From Bacteroidaceae bacterium (GTDB lineage: Bacteria > Bacteroidota > Bacteroidia > Bacteroidales > Bacteroidaceae), in assembly GCA_017479555.1 (NCBI GenBank), contig JAFVCB010000032.1, forward strand, positions 1 through 64,000: a stretch of DNA of 64,000 bases, read 5' to 3'. Under the pieces are notes generated by a model. The model was not told the DNA's origin. It saw only the letters and a list, made by a program, of their open reading frames with translations, and searched no databases. Positions 8,579 to 18,703 of this stretch are shown here, one piece after another. Numbering within the stretch: position 1 is the stretch's first letter; each line of letters starts with the position of its first letter. The position numbers and the translations under genes were made by a program.

Positions 8579-9493
8579 TTATTTATTACAATGGTTGAAG
8601 AAGTCGATGGCTTCGAGTTCTTTGCGAAGCTGCACCTCCTCTTCGTCGGTCACGTTCTGGAAGGGCGTGCGATTGGGGCCAAGGTCTAAGCCGATGAGTT
8701 TCATGATGCGCTTGCCGCCCACGATGTTGCCTCGGAAGTGGCAGATGACGTCGATGACGTCTTGCGCATAGTTCTGCAACTCGCGTGCTTTCTCCAAGTC
8801 GCCTTTCTCCCACGCTTCGATGATGCCCACGAGACAACGGCCATTGTAGTTGGTCGTGCCGCCGATGCCTCCCTGCGCACCGCCCATGGCCAGGCACGGG
8901 AGTATGGTCTCGTCCTGTCCGTGGAGCATATCGAACTTGCCCTCGCCGTAGCGACGACAGCGATTGTACTCATAGAGGCTCTCAAAGGTATACTTGATGC
9001 CCGCGAAGTTGGGTATGCGTCCGTCCACGGCTTTCAAGAAGTCGTACATGGAGAGATAAGCGCCGTTGAAGGCGGGGATATGATAGAAATAGAAAGGCAG
9101 TTGAGGCGCACCGCAGGCTATCTCTTCGCAGTACTTCACCAACTCCTCGATGCGACCCACCTTGGGGAAAGGAGGAGCCATCGCACCAATGCCCCAAGCG
9201 CCTATGGCCTGAGCATGTTCGGCCAGACGGCGCGACGACTTCACGCAGGTGCTGCCCACATGCACGATAACCTTGAAGTCGGCGGGCACAGCTTTCACCC
9301 ACGCCTCGGCAAGCTCTTTGCGCTCCTCTTCGGTGAGCATATAGCCCTCACCGCTCGAACCGTTGATGAACACACCTTTGAGCCCGTTGCGCGCCAACAA
9401 GGCAGCGTATTCGGGGATTACACTTAAGTTTAGCTCTCCTTTGCTGTCGAAAGGCGTAAATGGCGCATCGATCAGCCCTTTGATTTTTTCCAT
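8579..9493 (-). CDS. nanA: N-acetylneuraminate lyase
   Basis: A 304-residue (beta/alpha)8 aldolase of the DHDPS/NAL family. Lys167 (AGIKYT) is the Schiff-base lysine, Tyr137 (FYFYHIP) the proton-relay tyrosine and INGSSGEG (44-50) the carboxylate-binding loop. The sequence resembles the sialic acid lyase branch (cleaves Neu5Ac to ManNAc and pyruvate) more than DapA. The ATG at 9493 (MEKIKGLIDAPFTPF) is the family start; upstream in-frame codons cross the promoter. It is not beside other nan genes; the likely partner is the mutarotase-symporter fusion at 38224-40821. ManNAc-processing enzymes (NanE, RokA) are not in the window. Confidence 0.9.
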   Translation of the reverse strand: MEKIKGLIDAPFTPFDSKGELNLSVIPEYAALLARNGLKGVFINGSSGEGYMLTEEERKELAEAWVKAVPADFKVIVHVGSTCVKSSRRLAEHAQAIGAWGIGAMAPPFPKVGRIEELVKYCEEIACGAPQLPFYFYHIPAFNGAYLSMYDFLKAVDGRIPNFAGIKYTFESLYEYNRCRRYGEGKFDMLHGQDETILPCLAMGGAQGGIGGTTNYNGRCLVGIIEAWEKGDLEKARELQNYAQDVIDVICHFRGNIVGGKRIMKLIGLDLGPNRTPFQNVTDEEEVQLRKELEAIDFFNHCNK

Positions 9494-9534
9494 AAAAAAT
9501 ATAGTTGATTGGATAGATATCTGAAACGCGCTGG

Positions 9535-9542
9535 CAAAAGTA
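9535..9542 (-). promoter_or_regulatory. Promoter -7 element for nanA
   Basis: TACTTTTG on the minus strand matches TAnnTTTG, 41 bp before the nanA ATG. The -33 element is unclear (a CTTG occurs with only 17 bp spacing). It argues against any nanA start upstream of 9493. Confidence 0.5.
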
Positions 9543-9643
9543 AGAAAAAACGATGAAAACAAGCCAACTCCTACACTTTGCGTACAAAAATAGCATGTAG
9601 AACACGATATTTTGGGCTTTCGCAGAAAAAACTTCAACGAAGA

Positions 9644-9675
9644 CTTGCAAATTCAGCCCGCGCTGATTACTTTTG
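9644..9675 (+). promoter_or_regulatory. Promoter of the rimP-nusA-infB operon
   Basis: CTTG at 9644-9647, a 20-bp spacer and TACTTTTG at 9668-9675 fit the Bacteroidetes promoter. The predicted start is about 9682, giving a ~75-base leader to rimP. Confidence 0.75.
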
Positions 9676-9755
9676 CAGCGATGAGAGTGAGGAGCTACGA
9701 AGGTTCCTCACTTCCTTTTATAGGAGTAGCATCCTTGTATACAATTTATTAAAAT

Positions 9756-10220
9756 ATGATAGACAAACACGTCGTAGAGAACATCGTTTCGCAATGGCTC
9801 GAGGGCAAAGATTATTTCCTCACTGCCCTTACCATCTCGCCCGACAATCGTATCGTAGTTGAGATTGACCATCAAGAAGGTGTATGGATTGATGACTGCG
9901 TAGAGCTCAGCCGTTTCATCGAAGAGCACTTAGACCGCGATGAGCAGGACTTTGAGCTCGAAGTTGGCAGCGCAGGCATCGGACAGCCCTTCAAAGTACT
10001 CCGACAATACCAAAACCACATTGGCGACACCGTAGAGGTGGCTCCCAAGACAGGACGTAAGTATGTCGGCACGCTCACAAAGGTCAGCGAAGAGGGCTTC
10101 ACCATCGAAGTAGAACAGAAAGTAAAGCACGAGGGACAAAAGCGTCCGCAGCTCGAAATCGTAGAAATGCCTTTCCGATTTGACGATGTACGAACCGTGA
10201 AATACGTCATCGAATTCTAA
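9756..10220 (+). CDS. rimP: Ribosome maturation factor RimP
   Basis: A 154-residue cytoplasmic protein needed for assembly of the 30S subunit. It has the two-part RimP shape: an alpha/beta N-terminal domain (residues 1-75, with VVEIDHQEGVWIDDCVELSR) that includes the conserved LEVGSAGIGQPFK segment, and a small SH3-like C-terminal barrel (GRKYVGTLTKVSEEGFTIEV onward). It lies first in rimP-nusA-infB, the usual order. The next gene starts 31 bp later. Confidence 0.95.
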   Translation: MIDKHVVENIVSQWLEGKDYFLTALTISPDNRIVVEIDHQEGVWIDDCVELSRFIEEHLDRDEQDFELEVGSAGIGQPFKVLRQYQNHIGDTVEVAPKTGRKYVGTLTKVSEEGFTIEVEQKVKHEGQKRPQLEIVEMPFRFDDVRTVKYVIEF

Positions 10221-10251
10221 AACCTACACGAAACAAAACAACATTACATAA

Positions 10252-11514
10252 ATGGCCAAAAAGAAAATTGAGACACCACGCCTCACCGACACATTCACCG
10301 AGTTCAAAGACAACAAAAACATCGACCGCACCACACTCGTGGGTGTACTCGAAGAGAGCTTCCGCAACGTCATCGCTCGCGAGTATGGTACAGACGAGAA
10401 CTTCGATGTCATCGTCAACCCCGACAAGGGCGACTTCGAGATCTATCGCACACGCGAAGTAGTGGAAGACGGCGAAGTCACCGACAGCAACAAGCAAATA
10501 GCGCTGAGCGAAGCACGTCAAATCGAGGACGACTACGAAGTTGGCGAAGATGTCAGTGAGAAAATCGACATCACTGCTTTCGGACGACGCAGCATCCTTA
10601 CCCTGCGTCAAACATTGGCCAGCAAGATTCTTGAGCTCGAACACGAGAGTCTCTATCAAAAATACAAGGAGCGCGAAGGCGAAATGATTTCGGCCGAAGT
10701 ATACCAGACATGGAAAAACGAGACGCTCCTCATGGACGACGAAGGCAATGAACTCAGCTTGCCAAAGTCACAACAAATTCCTCGCGACTTTTTCCACAAA
10801 GGCGACACCGTGCGTGCCATCATCGACCACGTAGACAATCCCAACGGCAGACCTAAGATTTACCTCAGCCGTACTTGCGACGCCTTCCTGCTCAAACTCT
10901 TGGAACAAGAAATTCCCGAGATAGCCGACAACCTCATCACCGTGCGAGCCATCGCACGCATGCCGGGCGAACGCGCCAAGATTGCCGTAGAAAGCTACGA
11001 CGACCGCATCGACCCCGTAGGAGCTTGCGTAGGTGTCAAAGGAAGCCGCATACACACCATCGTACGCGAGATGCACAACGAGAACATTGATGTCATCCAC
11101 TACAGTGCCAACCAGCGCATCCTCATACAGCGCGCCCTACAACCCGCACAAATCACCAGCATAGAACTCAACGAAGAAGCACACACCGCAGCCGTATATC
11201 TGCGTCCTGAAGAAGTATCGCTGGCCATCGGTAAAAATGGTATCAACATCAAGCTCGCTTCCAAACTCACGGGCTACGCCATCGACGTTTTCCGAGAAGT
11301 ACAGGGCGAAGTAGAAGAGGACGACATCTACCTCGACGAGTTTGCCGACGAGATAGACCAGTGGGTTATCGACGCCATCAAAGGCATTGGCTTCAAGACC
11401 GCACGCGATGTCATCAACGCCCCACGCGAGCTCATCGTTGAGAAAGCCGACCTCGAAGAAGACACGGTTGACGAAGTCATACGCATACTCAAAGCCGAAT
11501 TCGACGAAGAGTAA
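10252..11514 (+). CDS. nusA: Transcription termination/antitermination factor NusA
   Basis: A 420-residue NusA that binds RNA polymerase and nascent RNA to adjust pausing, termination and antitermination. Domain order: N-terminal polymerase-binding domain (about 1-130), S1 domain (about 135-205, FFHKGDTVRAIIDHVDNP), KH1 (with GACVGVKGSRIHTIVREM) and KH2 (EEVSLAIGKNGINIKLAS), then a short C-terminal helical segment ending in a helix-hairpin-helix-like stretch (VIDAIKGIGFKTARDVIN). It lacks the two acidic repeats of the 495-residue E. coli protein, as is common outside Proteobacteria. Translated 31 bp after rimP and 79 bp before infB. Confidence 0.97.
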   Translation: MAKKKIETPRLTDTFTEFKDNKNIDRTTLVGVLEESFRNVIAREYGTDENFDVIVNPDKGDFEIYRTREVVEDGEVTDSNKQIALSEARQIEDDYEVGEDVSEKIDITAFGRRSILTLRQTLASKILELEHESLYQKYKEREGEMISAEVYQTWKNETLLMDDEGNELSLPKSQQIPRDFFHKGDTVRAIIDHVDNPNGRPKIYLSRTCDAFLLKLLEQEIPEIADNLITVRAIARMPGERAKIAVESYDDRIDPVGACVGVKGSRIHTIVREMHNENIDVIHYSANQRILIQRALQPAQITSIELNEEAHTAAVYLRPEEVSLAIGKNGINIKLASKLTGYAIDVFREVQGEVEEDDIYLDEFADEIDQWVIDAIKGIGFKTARDVINAPRELIVEKADLEEDTVDEVIRILKAEFDEE

Positions 11515-11593
11515 ACACCACATCCCATATTCCTATACCATAATTTATATATAGTACACTCCATTTTCCCATAGCCAATACCCTACTCAATAT

Positions 11594-14590
11594 ATGAGTG
11601 TCAGAATAACCAAAATCCTCAAAGAATTTAACGTAGGTTTCCAAACCGTCATCGAGACATTGGAAGCCAAAGGTATTAAGCTTGAAGAAGCTACACCTAA
11701 CACCAAGATTGACGAAGCGCACTACGATGTACTCAAGGAGGCCTTCGGCGCAGACAAATCGTTGCGCAACGAGGCCGACAAACTCTTGCAAACGCGTCTG
11801 CGCAGCAAGCGACAAGCCGCACCCGCTGTAGCCGAGGCAGAAGAAACACCTCAACCATCGGCAGCCCCCAATGTCGAAGAAATCTCTGCGCCACAGGCAG
11901 AAGCCATCGAAGCCGTCGGCAAGGAAGAAGTAGTAGCTCCCGAGTCCATTGAGGCTGAGACCACGACAGAAACCACGACAGAGGAAGAAGACGTGCAGCA
12001 AGTCGAAGAGCCGCAGGCCGAAGACGCACCTGCTGAGGAGTCCATCGTGCTACCCGAAACCTCAGTTGAGGAGACGAGCGCAACTCCGACAGATACGGAA
12101 CAGCCCACCTCCGACATCAACGAGGCCGAAGCTGCTCCAGAAGAAGTTGTATCAGAGCAGCCAATGCCCGAGGTAGTCAATGAGCCTCAGCAGCAAGAGC
12201 AGGCAGACGCCGCTCCGACCACACCAGAGCAGCCCGAAGCAGAGTCGCAGCCTGCAGATGAGCCTCAGGCGACCGAAGCCGCCCAAGCTCCTGCCAAGGA
12301 GGACGAACAACCTCTCTCCAAGAAAGAACAACGTCTGCGCCAGCTCGGCACAGAAGAAGACGGCATCTTCAAGCTGCACACCAAGCCAGCCCCTCAAGGA
12401 CCCAAAGTGCTTGGCACAATCGACCTTTCAGCCATCAACGATGCCACACGTCCCAAGAAGAAATCTAAGGCAGAGCTTAAAAAAGAGCGCATCGCAGCAG
12501 CTACCGAAAAGAAGAAGCGTCAGCGCATCAACAATCAGCGCGTAGACATCAACGCAGCTGGGCGTCAAGCTGCCAATCAGTCCTCATCCGCAGGAGGCAA
12601 CGCCCGTCAGAACGGCAACCAGCAGCAAGGCAACAAGAACGCCAAGAAGCAGAAAAAGAATCAGCAGCCCATCATCAAGCCCGACGTAAGCGACGAAGAC
12701 GTAGCCAAACAAGTACGCGAAACCCTCGCCCGTCTTCAAGGAAAAACCAAAGCCTCCAAAGGTGCTAAGTATCGCCGTGAGAAGCGCGACATGGTGCGTC
12801 AGCAACACGAAGAACACCTACGCGAAGAAAAGGCCGAAAGCAAGGTACTCAAGATTACGGAGTTCGTCACTGCCAATGAATTGGCCACGATGATGGACGT
12901 ACCCGTCACAAAAGTCATCGGCACCTGCATGAGCATCGGCATCATGGTCAGCATCAACCAGCGACTTGATGCAGAAACCATCGACCTTGTTGCCGAAGAG
13001 TTTGGATTTACCACAGAATATATCAGCGCAGAAGTCAGCGAAGCCGTGGCTGAGAAAGCCGACCGCGAAGAAGACCTCGAACCTCGCGCACCCATCGTCA
13101 CCGTGATGGGACACGTAGACCACGGAAAAACATCGTTGCTCGACTACATCCGCAAGACCAACGTCATCGCTGGCGAGGCCGGCGGCATCACGCAGCACAT
13201 TGGTGCATACAACGTCACCCTTGAGGACGGACGACACATCACTTTCCTCGACACCCCAGGTCACGAAGCCTTCACCGCCATGCGCGCTCGTGGTGCACAG
13301 GCCACCGACATAGCCATCATCATCATCGCCAGTGACGACGACATCATGCCGCAGACCAAAGAAGCCATCAACCATGCCGTGGCAGCTGGAGTGCCCATCG
13401 TCTTTGCCATCAACAAGATAGACAAGCCTGGAGCAAACCCCGACAAAATCAAAGAAGGACTGGCGCAAATGAACTTCCTTGTAGAAGAATGGGGCGGCAA
13501 ATATCAGAGCCAAGACATCAGCGCCAAGAAAGGCATAGGTGTCGAAGAACTCTTAGAGAAAGTGCTTCTCGAAGCCGACCTGCTTGAGCTCAAAGCCAAT
13601 CCAAACCGCAACGCCACAGGCACAGTCATAGAGAGTTCGCTCGACAAAGGACGCGGCTACGTGGCCACCGTACTGGTGAGCAACGGCACGCTCCACAAAG
13701 GCGACATCGTACTGGCTGGCACCAACTACGGACGCGTCAAAGCCCTTTTCAACGAGCGTGGCAACCGCATCGACAACATTGGCCCCGCCATGGCAGCCAC
13801 ACTGCTCGGCTTCAATGGCGCACCTCAGGCTGGCGACCAGTTCCACGTGATGGAGTCTGAGCAAGAAGCCCGCGAGATAGCTACCAAGCGCGAACAATTG
13901 GCACGTGAACAAAGCCTACGCACACAGAAGATGCTCACCCTCGACGAGATAGGTAGACGCATCAAGCAAGGCAGCTACCAAGAAATGAATATCATCGTCA
14001 AAGGCGACGTAGACGGTTCAGTAGAAGCCCTGAGCGACTCGCTCATCAAGCTCTCCACAGAGAAGATAGCCGTCAACGTCATCCACAAGGGCGTGGGACA
14101 AATCAGCGAGAACGACGTCACACTCGCTGCCGCCTCGCAAGCCGTCATCGTAGGTTTCCAAGTGCGTCCCAGCGCAGCAGCGCGCAAGCAAGCCGAGCGC
14201 GACGGCGTTGACATCCGTCTTTACAGCGTCATCTACGACACTATAGACGAGGTGAAACAGGCTATGGAGGGTATGCTCGCTCCAGTAATCAAAGAAGAAG
14301 TCACCGCAACCGTCGAAGTGCGTCAGGTATACCACATCTCCAAGGTAGGCCTTGTTGCAGGCGCATACGTAGTGGACGGAAAAGTTTCGCGCAGCGACAA
14401 AGCGCGTCTCATACGCGATGGCATCGTCATCTTCACAGGCAGCCTGCTCGCCCTGAAACGCTTCAAAGACGATGTGAAAGAAGTCACCACCAACTTCGAG
14501 TGCGGTATAAGCCTCGCAGGATGCAACGACATCAAGGAGGGAGACATGATAGAGACCTTCAAGGAGATTGAAGTCAAGCAAAAGCTTTAA
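11594..14590 (+). CDS. infB: Translation initiation factor IF-2
   Basis: A 998-residue IF-2, the GTPase that delivers fMet-tRNA to the 30S subunit. A short IF2_N domain (about 1-55) is followed by a long disordered Glu/Ala/Pro/Gln-rich region (about 75-310) and a basic Lys/Asn/Gln-rich stretch (about 310-370), then a second IF2_N-type helical segment. The G domain begins near residue 505 with [12 protein letters not shown] (G1), then [18 protein letters not shown] (G3) and NKIDKPGAN (G4). Domains II-IV follow; the C-terminal initiator tRNA-binding barrel ends [10 protein letters not shown]. Third gene of the rimP operon, closed by a strong terminator. Confidence 0.97.
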   Translation: MSVRITKILKEFNVGFQTVIETLEAKGIKLEEATPNTKIDEAHYDVLKEAFGADKSLRNEADKLLQTRLRSKRQAAPAVAEAEETPQPSAAPNVEEISAPQAEAIEAVGKEEVVAPESIEAETTTETTTEEEDVQQVEEPQAEDAPAEESIVLPETSVEETSATPTDTEQPTSDINEAEAAPEEVVSEQPMPEVVNEPQQQEQADAAPTTPEQPEAESQPADEPQATEAAQAPAKEDEQPLSKKEQRLRQLGTEEDGIFKLHTKPAPQGPKVLGTIDLSAINDATRPKKKSKAELKKERIAAATEKKKRQRINNQRVDINAAGRQAANQSSSAGGNARQNGNQQQGNKNAKKQKKNQQPIIKPDVSDEDVAKQVRETLARLQGKTKASKGAKYRREKRDMVRQQHEEHLREEKAESKVLKITEFVTANELATMMDVPVTKVIGTCMSIGIMVSINQRLDAETIDLVAEEFGFTTEYISAEVSEAVAEKADREEDLEPRAPIVTVMGHVDHGKTSLLDYIRKTNVIAGEAGGITQHIGAYNVTLEDGRHITFLDTPGHEAFTAMRARGAQATDIAIIIIASDDDIMPQTKEAINHAVAAGVPIVFAINKIDKPGANPDKIKEGLAQMNFLVEEWGGKYQSQDISAKKGIGVEELLEKVLLEADLLELKANPNRNATGTVIESSLDKGRGYVATVLVSNGTLHKGDIVLAGTNYGRVKALFNERGNRIDNIGPAMAATLLGFNGAPQAGDQFHVMESEQEAREIATKREQLAREQSLRTQKMLTLDEIGRRIKQGSYQEMNIIVKGDVDGSVEALSDSLIKLSTEKIAVNVIHKGVGQISENDVTLAAASQAVIVGFQVRPSAAARKQAERDGVDIRLYSVIYDTIDEVKQAMEGMLAPVIKEEVTATVEVRQVYHISKVGLVAGAYVVDGKVSRSDKARLIRDGIVIFTGSLLALKRFKDDVKEVTTNFECGISLAGCNDIKEGDMIETFKEIEVKQKL

Positions 14591-14599
14591 GTAGACCCA

Positions 14600-14640
14600 C
14601 GCACGAAGACTGTAAGCGCGTCTTCGTGCGTTTTTCTTTT
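14600..14640 (+). terminator. Rho-independent terminator of the rimP-nusA-infB operon
   Basis: A perfect 11-bp stem (14600-14610 with 14620-14630), 9-base loop, then TTTTTCTTTTTCT. It lies 10 bp after the infB stop codon. Confidence 0.92.
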
Positions 14641-14683
14641 TCTCAAGCGCAACACAATCTATCCTAAAACCCATACACACAAC

Positions 14684-15370
14684 ATGAAAAAGTATCTTGC
14701 AGAAATGATTGGCACGATGGTACTCGTGCTGATGGGCTGCGGTGTAGCCGTAAGCCTCAATTGCAGTTCCGACTGCAGCAACGTAGCCAATGCAGCCACC
14801 GTGATTGGCACGGCCTTTGCTTTCGGCTTATCAGTAGTTGCCATGGCCTACACCATCGGCGGCATATCTGGTTGTCACATCAATCCAGCCATCACCCTGG
14901 GCTGTCTGCTCACAGGCCGCATGAGTGCCAAAGACGCTGCGATGTACATCGTCTTCCAAGTCATTGGTGCATTCATCGGTAGCGCCCTTCTCTACCTGCT
15001 CACCAGCAATGCAGGCCTCACCGGTACGGGAGCGAACGACCTCCAAGACGGAGTCAGCGTGGTTGGCGGCCTTGTAGCCGAAATCGTATTCACCTGCGTC
15101 TTCGTACTCGTAGTGCTTGGCGCCACCAGCAAGACCAACGGTGCCACCAACAACTTTGCAGGTCTGGCCATCGGCCTCAGCCTCGTGCTGGTACACCTCG
15201 CTTGCATTCGCTACACAGGTACGAGCGTCAATCCCGCACGCAGTCTCGCGCCCGCAGTATTCCAAGGCGGCAGCGCACTGTGTAACCTCTGGATCTTCAT
15301 CGTAGGCCCCTTCGTAGGTGCAGCCTTGAGCGCATGCATTTGGAAACTCATTGAGCCCAAAGCCGAGTAA
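14684..15370 (+). CDS. aqpZ: Aquaporin Z-type water channel
   Basis: A 228-residue six-helix inner membrane channel of the MIP family. Both pore motifs are present: HINPAITLG in the first half-helix and SVNPARSLAPA in the second. Selectivity-filter residues look like the water-selective type: Phe in FGLSVV, His in LVHLACIR, Thr in YTGTSVNPAR and the Arg of NPAR. Glycerol facilitators have smaller residues and a longer loop, so a water channel is preferred. The gene sits between two terminators and is probably a single-gene transcript. Confidence 0.93.
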   Translation: MKKYLAEMIGTMVLVLMGCGVAVSLNCSSDCSNVANAATVIGTAFAFGLSVVAMAYTIGGISGCHINPAITLGCLLTGRMSAKDAAMYIVFQVIGAFIGSALLYLLTSNAGLTGTGANDLQDGVSVVGGLVAEIVFTCVFVLVVLGATSKTNGATNNFAGLAIGLSLVLVHLACIRYTGTSVNPARSLAPAVFQGGSALCNLWIFIVGPFVGAALSACIWKLIEPKAE

Positions 15371-15463
15371 GCCAACGCCGTAGACACAGCCGCACATCGG
15401 CTCTTCGCAAAGCACCATAGCTGAGCCGAAGTCGCAGAGGTGCGAGACATACATCCCCCGTCC

Positions 15464-15509
15464 CATCGGGCATAAGGCCACAGAGAAAGCCTTGTGCCCG
15501 ATGTTTTTT
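15464..15509 (+). terminator. Rho-independent terminator of the aquaporin gene
   Basis: A 15-bp stem (15464-15478 with 15489-15503, one G-T pair) with a 10-base loop and six T. It lies ~95 bp after the stop codon. Confidence 0.88.
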
Positions 15510-15562
15510 GCACCACAAGCGAGGGGCAAAGTGGCAGAGTAGGAAAAAGAAGTTTGAAAATC

Positions 15563-15594
15563 CTTGAGTAGGCAAAAGAAATACAATACTTTTG
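15563..15594 (+). promoter_or_regulatory. Promoter of ackA
   Basis: CTTG at 15563-15566, a 20-bp spacer and TACTTTTG at 15587-15594. Same form and spacing as the rimP promoter. Predicted start near 15601, leader ~25 bases. Confidence 0.8.
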
Positions 15595-15625
15595 CACGCG
15601 AAAAACGAATAAAATCATCAGAACC

Positions 15626-16816
15626 ATGAAAATCCTTGTCATCAACTGCGGTTCGTCATCTATCAAATACAAGCTCTACGCGATGGAGACCGAGACCGTA
15701 TTGGCCGCTGGCGGCATTGAGAAAATCGGCCTCGAAGGCGCATTCATCAAGTACAAGCTCCCCAATGGCGAGACCCGTGTGAAAGATGCTGACCTGCCCA
15801 CCCACACCGAGGGCATCCGCCTCATGTTCGACACCCTGCTTTCGCCCGAAGTCGGCGCGCTGAAGAGCCTCGACGAGATCAGTGCTGCAGGCCATCGCAT
15901 CGTGGCTGGAGGCACCTACACCGAGAGCCAAGTCGTCACCCCCGAAATGCTCGAAGGCTGGAAGCCCTTTATGGGATTGGCACCGCTCCACAGCCCTGCC
16001 CATCTCAAAGGATACGAAGCCGTCAAAGCCCTATTGCCCGAGCTCAAACAAGTCTTCGTGTTCGACACCGCATTCCACCAAACCATGCCGCCAAAAGCCT
16101 TCTACTATGCCCTACCCTATAAGTACTACACCGACTACCACATCCGTCGCTACGGAGCCCACGGCACCAGCCACCGCTTCGTCACAGCCCGTGTGGGCGA
16201 CTACCTCGGCGTAGACGTATCCACCAAGCGCATCATCACCTGCCACATAGGCAACGGCGCAAGCATTTCAGCCGTGAAGAACGGGCAGTGTGTAGACACC
16301 TCCATGGGACTCACCCCGCTCGAAGGCCTCATGATGGGCACCCGCACAGGCGACATAGACTCATCGGCCATTCTCACCATCATGGAGAAAGAGGGTCTCA
16401 CCACTCAGCAAGCCAACGATTTGCTCAACAAACAGAGCGGCATGAAAGGTTTCACAGGTGTATCGAGCGACATGCGCGAGATAGGCGCAGCCATCGAGGC
16501 AGGCAACGAACGCTGCAAGATAGCCCTCGACATGTACACCTATCGCATCAAGAAATACATCGGAAGCTATGCCGCCGCCATGGGAGGTGTAGACATCGTT
16601 GTCTTCACCGCAGGTGTCGGCGAACACCAGTGGGACGTGCGCGAAGCCGCCTGCATCGACATGGAGTTCCTCGGCATCAAGCTCGACAGGGAGAAGAACC
16701 GCAGTGTGAACGGCGAAGAAGCCATCATCTCCACACCCGACAGCCCCGTCACCGTTTGCGTCATCCCCACCGACGAAGAGCTGCTCATCGCCCGCGACAC
16801 CCTCGCACTCGTATAA
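15626..16816 (+). CDS. ackA: Acetate kinase
   Basis: A 396-residue acetokinase that converts acetyl phosphate and ADP to acetate and ATP in the cytoplasm. Family motifs are clear: N-terminal MKILVINCGSSSIKYKLY, the active-site region VFDTAFHQTMP, GAHGTSHRFV, the nucleotide-binding GNGASISAVK and GTRTGDIDSSA, and FTAGVGEHQWDVR near the C-terminus. Length is normal. The usual partner pta is not adjacent, and a clear promoter upstream and hairpin downstream suggest a single-gene unit. Acetate is expected as a fermentation product. Confidence 0.97.
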   Translation: MKILVINCGSSSIKYKLYAMETETVLAAGGIEKIGLEGAFIKYKLPNGETRVKDADLPTHTEGIRLMFDTLLSPEVGALKSLDEISAAGHRIVAGGTYTESQVVTPEMLEGWKPFMGLAPLHSPAHLKGYEAVKALLPELKQVFVFDTAFHQTMPPKAFYYALPYKYYTDYHIRRYGAHGTSHRFVTARVGDYLGVDVSTKRIITCHIGNGASISAVKNGQCVDTSMGLTPLEGLMMGTRTGDIDSSAILTIMEKEGLTTQQANDLLNKQSGMKGFTGVSSDMREIGAAIEAGNERCKIALDMYTYRIKKYIGSYAAAMGGVDIVVFTAGVGEHQWDVREAACIDMEFLGIKLDREKNRSVNGEEAIISTPDSPVTVCVIPTDEELLIARDTLALV

Positions 16817-16875
16817 GCCCTCCGCAGCCGCCGAGGAAGCCTCACCGCAGGCCGACCTCCATGCTACGCCACACC

Positions 16876-16927
16876 TTGCCCCGTATACACACCGCCAGAA
16901 CGGTTGTATGCGGGGCAAAGTCTTTTG
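16876..16927 (+). terminator. Terminator-like hairpin downstream of ackA
   Basis: A 14-bp stem (16876-16889 with 16905-16918, one G-T pair) followed by AGTCTTTTGT. It lies 60 bp past the ackA stop codon. Confidence 0.65.
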
Positions 16928-17027
16928 TATAGCCTACTACATAGGCATTTACGCACGACGACCTCACGAAGTCAAGCCACCGCCATCCGCACTTCGTCCA
17001 CACGACATACGTCAGCCGAAGGAAATC

Positions 17028-17103
17028 ATCGTGATGACACGACAATTTCATCACGATGACACGACAAAATCTTCACGATGACACGACAATTTCATCACGA
17101 AGA
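17028..17103. repeat. 22-bp tandem repeat, three full units and a part
   Basis: Units start at 17028, 17050 and 17072, with part of a fourth at 17094. The shared core is ATGACACGACAA, preceded by TCATCACG or TCTTCACG. The unit's own TCATCACGATGA is nearly its own reverse complement, so each unit carries a small dyad. No spacers; function unknown. Confidence 0.8.
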
Positions 17104-17234
17104 AATGCTTACTGCAAAGCCCGCAGACGGCGGCGGAAGCCTATCCCGACCTGTCGCGCACGCAGGGGCGAGGGCGCACGACGGGCATAAAAATCAGTGT
17201 ATCGGTCTACAAAATCACAAAGGCGGGTGCAAAA

Positions 17235-17266
17235 TTTGTTCACGTAGGCAAAAATTCGTACTTTCG
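17235..17266 (+). promoter_or_regulatory. Promoter of the TonB-domain gene
   Basis: TTTG at 17235-17238, a 20-bp spacer and TACTTTCG at 17259-17266 (one mismatch to TAnnTTTG). Predicted start ~17273. Confidence 0.65.
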
Positions 17267-17424
17267 CGGCGGGAGAAAATGCCAATGTGCGACCGCTATT
17301 CCACGGCAAACAATGTCGGGCTTTGGCGCACGCACATACGGCCACTCAGCTCGGCATGTTGCTCAAACGCAGCACACCGTCGCCTATCGTACAACCCACC
17401 TCTTAAACCCTAAAACCTCAATAT

Positions 17425-18618
17425 ATGCAAACCAAACGTATCTTACTCATCCTCCTCGCGCTGCAGCCATGGCTTCTGACGCTCATGGCGCAGCCCAACA
17501 CCAGTTCGCAAGCCTCTGGAAGCGTCACCACCACCGTCACACGCAGTGTGACTGACACCGCCGCCGTATGTCGAGCCGTGCGCGACTCGCTCCGTCAGCG
17601 TCAGAAAGCCATCGTGCAGCACTACAAACAGCTCCGCGAGACCAACGGCCGCATCACCGACCTCGAGCTCTTAGCCCTGCGCTCCGACATCTATCTCTAT
17701 ACCGACGAGAATCAGCCTGCCGTCATAGCCGAGCAAGCCCAGGCCGATGCACAAGCCTACGCCGATTCGCTGCGACAAATCATGGACGAAGGCGACTTCG
17801 ATGCCCTGCTGAGCATCTGCTCCTCAGCCCTGCGCGAGACGTACACCGAGCGCTTGCGCAAAGAATGTGGCACGGCCTACGAGCGAGCAGGCACTTTCGA
17901 TGCCCACTCTGCGACACTCGACAAGTACCAGCGCAAGGTGCTGAAACAGAAAGAAATACTCACCCCCGTGCTGCGGCAAGACCTCCAAGCAGAGATGGCG
18001 GAGCGCTTGCCCAACCTGCAAGCCGAATACAGGGCAGCTCGCATCAACGACCTGCGCCGTAGTCCCATCGTCTATCCCGCTTTCCAAAAGCTACTCAACG
18101 AGCTGAGCGATTCCATCTACGTATGGTGCAACCTGCCCGACCATAAGCTCATCAGCGGCACACTGCAGCAGACTATCAACCCATGGTTCAACCTCCATTT
18201 TCCTAAGTACACAAGCGAAGTTACGGGCGATTTAGCCTACCCCGACCTCACACGTACCATCACCACTGTCACGACTACGCAGAGCCAGACTATATACTAC
18301 GCCCACCAAGTAGCGCACAAAGCCTACTACGGAATGGCAAACTTTGATCTGCTCGACGCAGAGATTCAAACCAACCTGCGCAAGCCGACGGCCGTACGAC
18401 AAGGGAAGGTACGCGGAACAGTCATCGTGCGCGTCGTCGTAGAAACCACAGGAAAAATCAGTAACCCCAACATCATCCGCGAGTTTGGCAACCAAGCCTG
18501 CAATCAGGAAGCCCTCAGAGTGATTACAGCACTGCCACGCTCCTTCAGCCCAGCCCGCGACGCTTATGGCCGTAAGGTGCGTCAGTACTTCGACATCACC
18601 ATCAACTTCCAACCTTGA
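17425..18618 (+). CDS. Secreted protein with a TonB-type C-terminal domain
   Basis: A 397-residue protein with a signal peptide ([23 protein letters not shown]). The middle (about 50-320) is helical and charged without a family I recognise. The last ~70 residues, from [20 protein letters not shown] to [13 protein letters not shown], match the TonB C-terminal fold that contacts outer membrane transporters. Classical TonB has an uncleaved N-terminal helix and a Pro-rich linker, both missing here, so this is more likely a periplasmic protein that borrows the domain than an energy transducer. The PPi-phosphofructokinase gene starts 85 bp downstream; a functional link is not evident. Confidence 0.75.
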   Translation: MQTKRILLILLALQPWLLTLMAQPNTSSQASGSVTTTVTRSVTDTAAVCRAVRDSLRQRQKAIVQHYKQLRETNGRITDLELLALRSDIYLYTDENQPAVIAEQAQADAQAYADSLRQIMDEGDFDALLSICSSALRETYTERLRKECGTAYERAGTFDAHSATLDKYQRKVLKQKEILTPVLRQDLQAEMAERLPNLQAEYRAARINDLRRSPIVYPAFQKLLNELSDSIYVWCNLPDHKLISGTLQQTINPWFNLHFPKYTSEVTGDLAYPDLTRTITTVTTTQSQTIYYAHQVAHKAYYGMANFDLLDAEIQTNLRKPTAVRQGKVRGTVIVRVVVETTGKISNPNIIREFGNQACNQEALRVITALPRSFSPARDAYGRKVRQYFDITINFQP

Positions 18619-18703
18619 CGCGTCAGCCTGCTGTGCTATACAGCCTCGCTTCGCACCACCTCAGCATATCGAAATACTAACTATACAAAAACCACTACAC
18701 ACA

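Larger units (their letters stand above)
16928..17424. other. Gene-free stretch with a 22-bp repeat and a promoter
   Basis: No credible gene. It contains a tandem repeat (17028-17103) and, near its end, the promoter of the TonB-domain gene (17235-17266). From the promoter to the next ATG there is a ~150-base leader with no recognisable riboswitch. Confidence 0.6.

Noticed and set aside
16817..16875. Missing pta as a sign of a broken ackA operon
   Set aside because: ackA has its own promoter and a terminator-like hairpin; pta is probably elsewhere in the genome.
17078..17413. A 111-codon plus-strand frame between ackA and the TonB-domain gene
   Set aside because: Runs through a tandem repeat and the promoter at 17235; Arg/His/Cys-rich translation with no homology.
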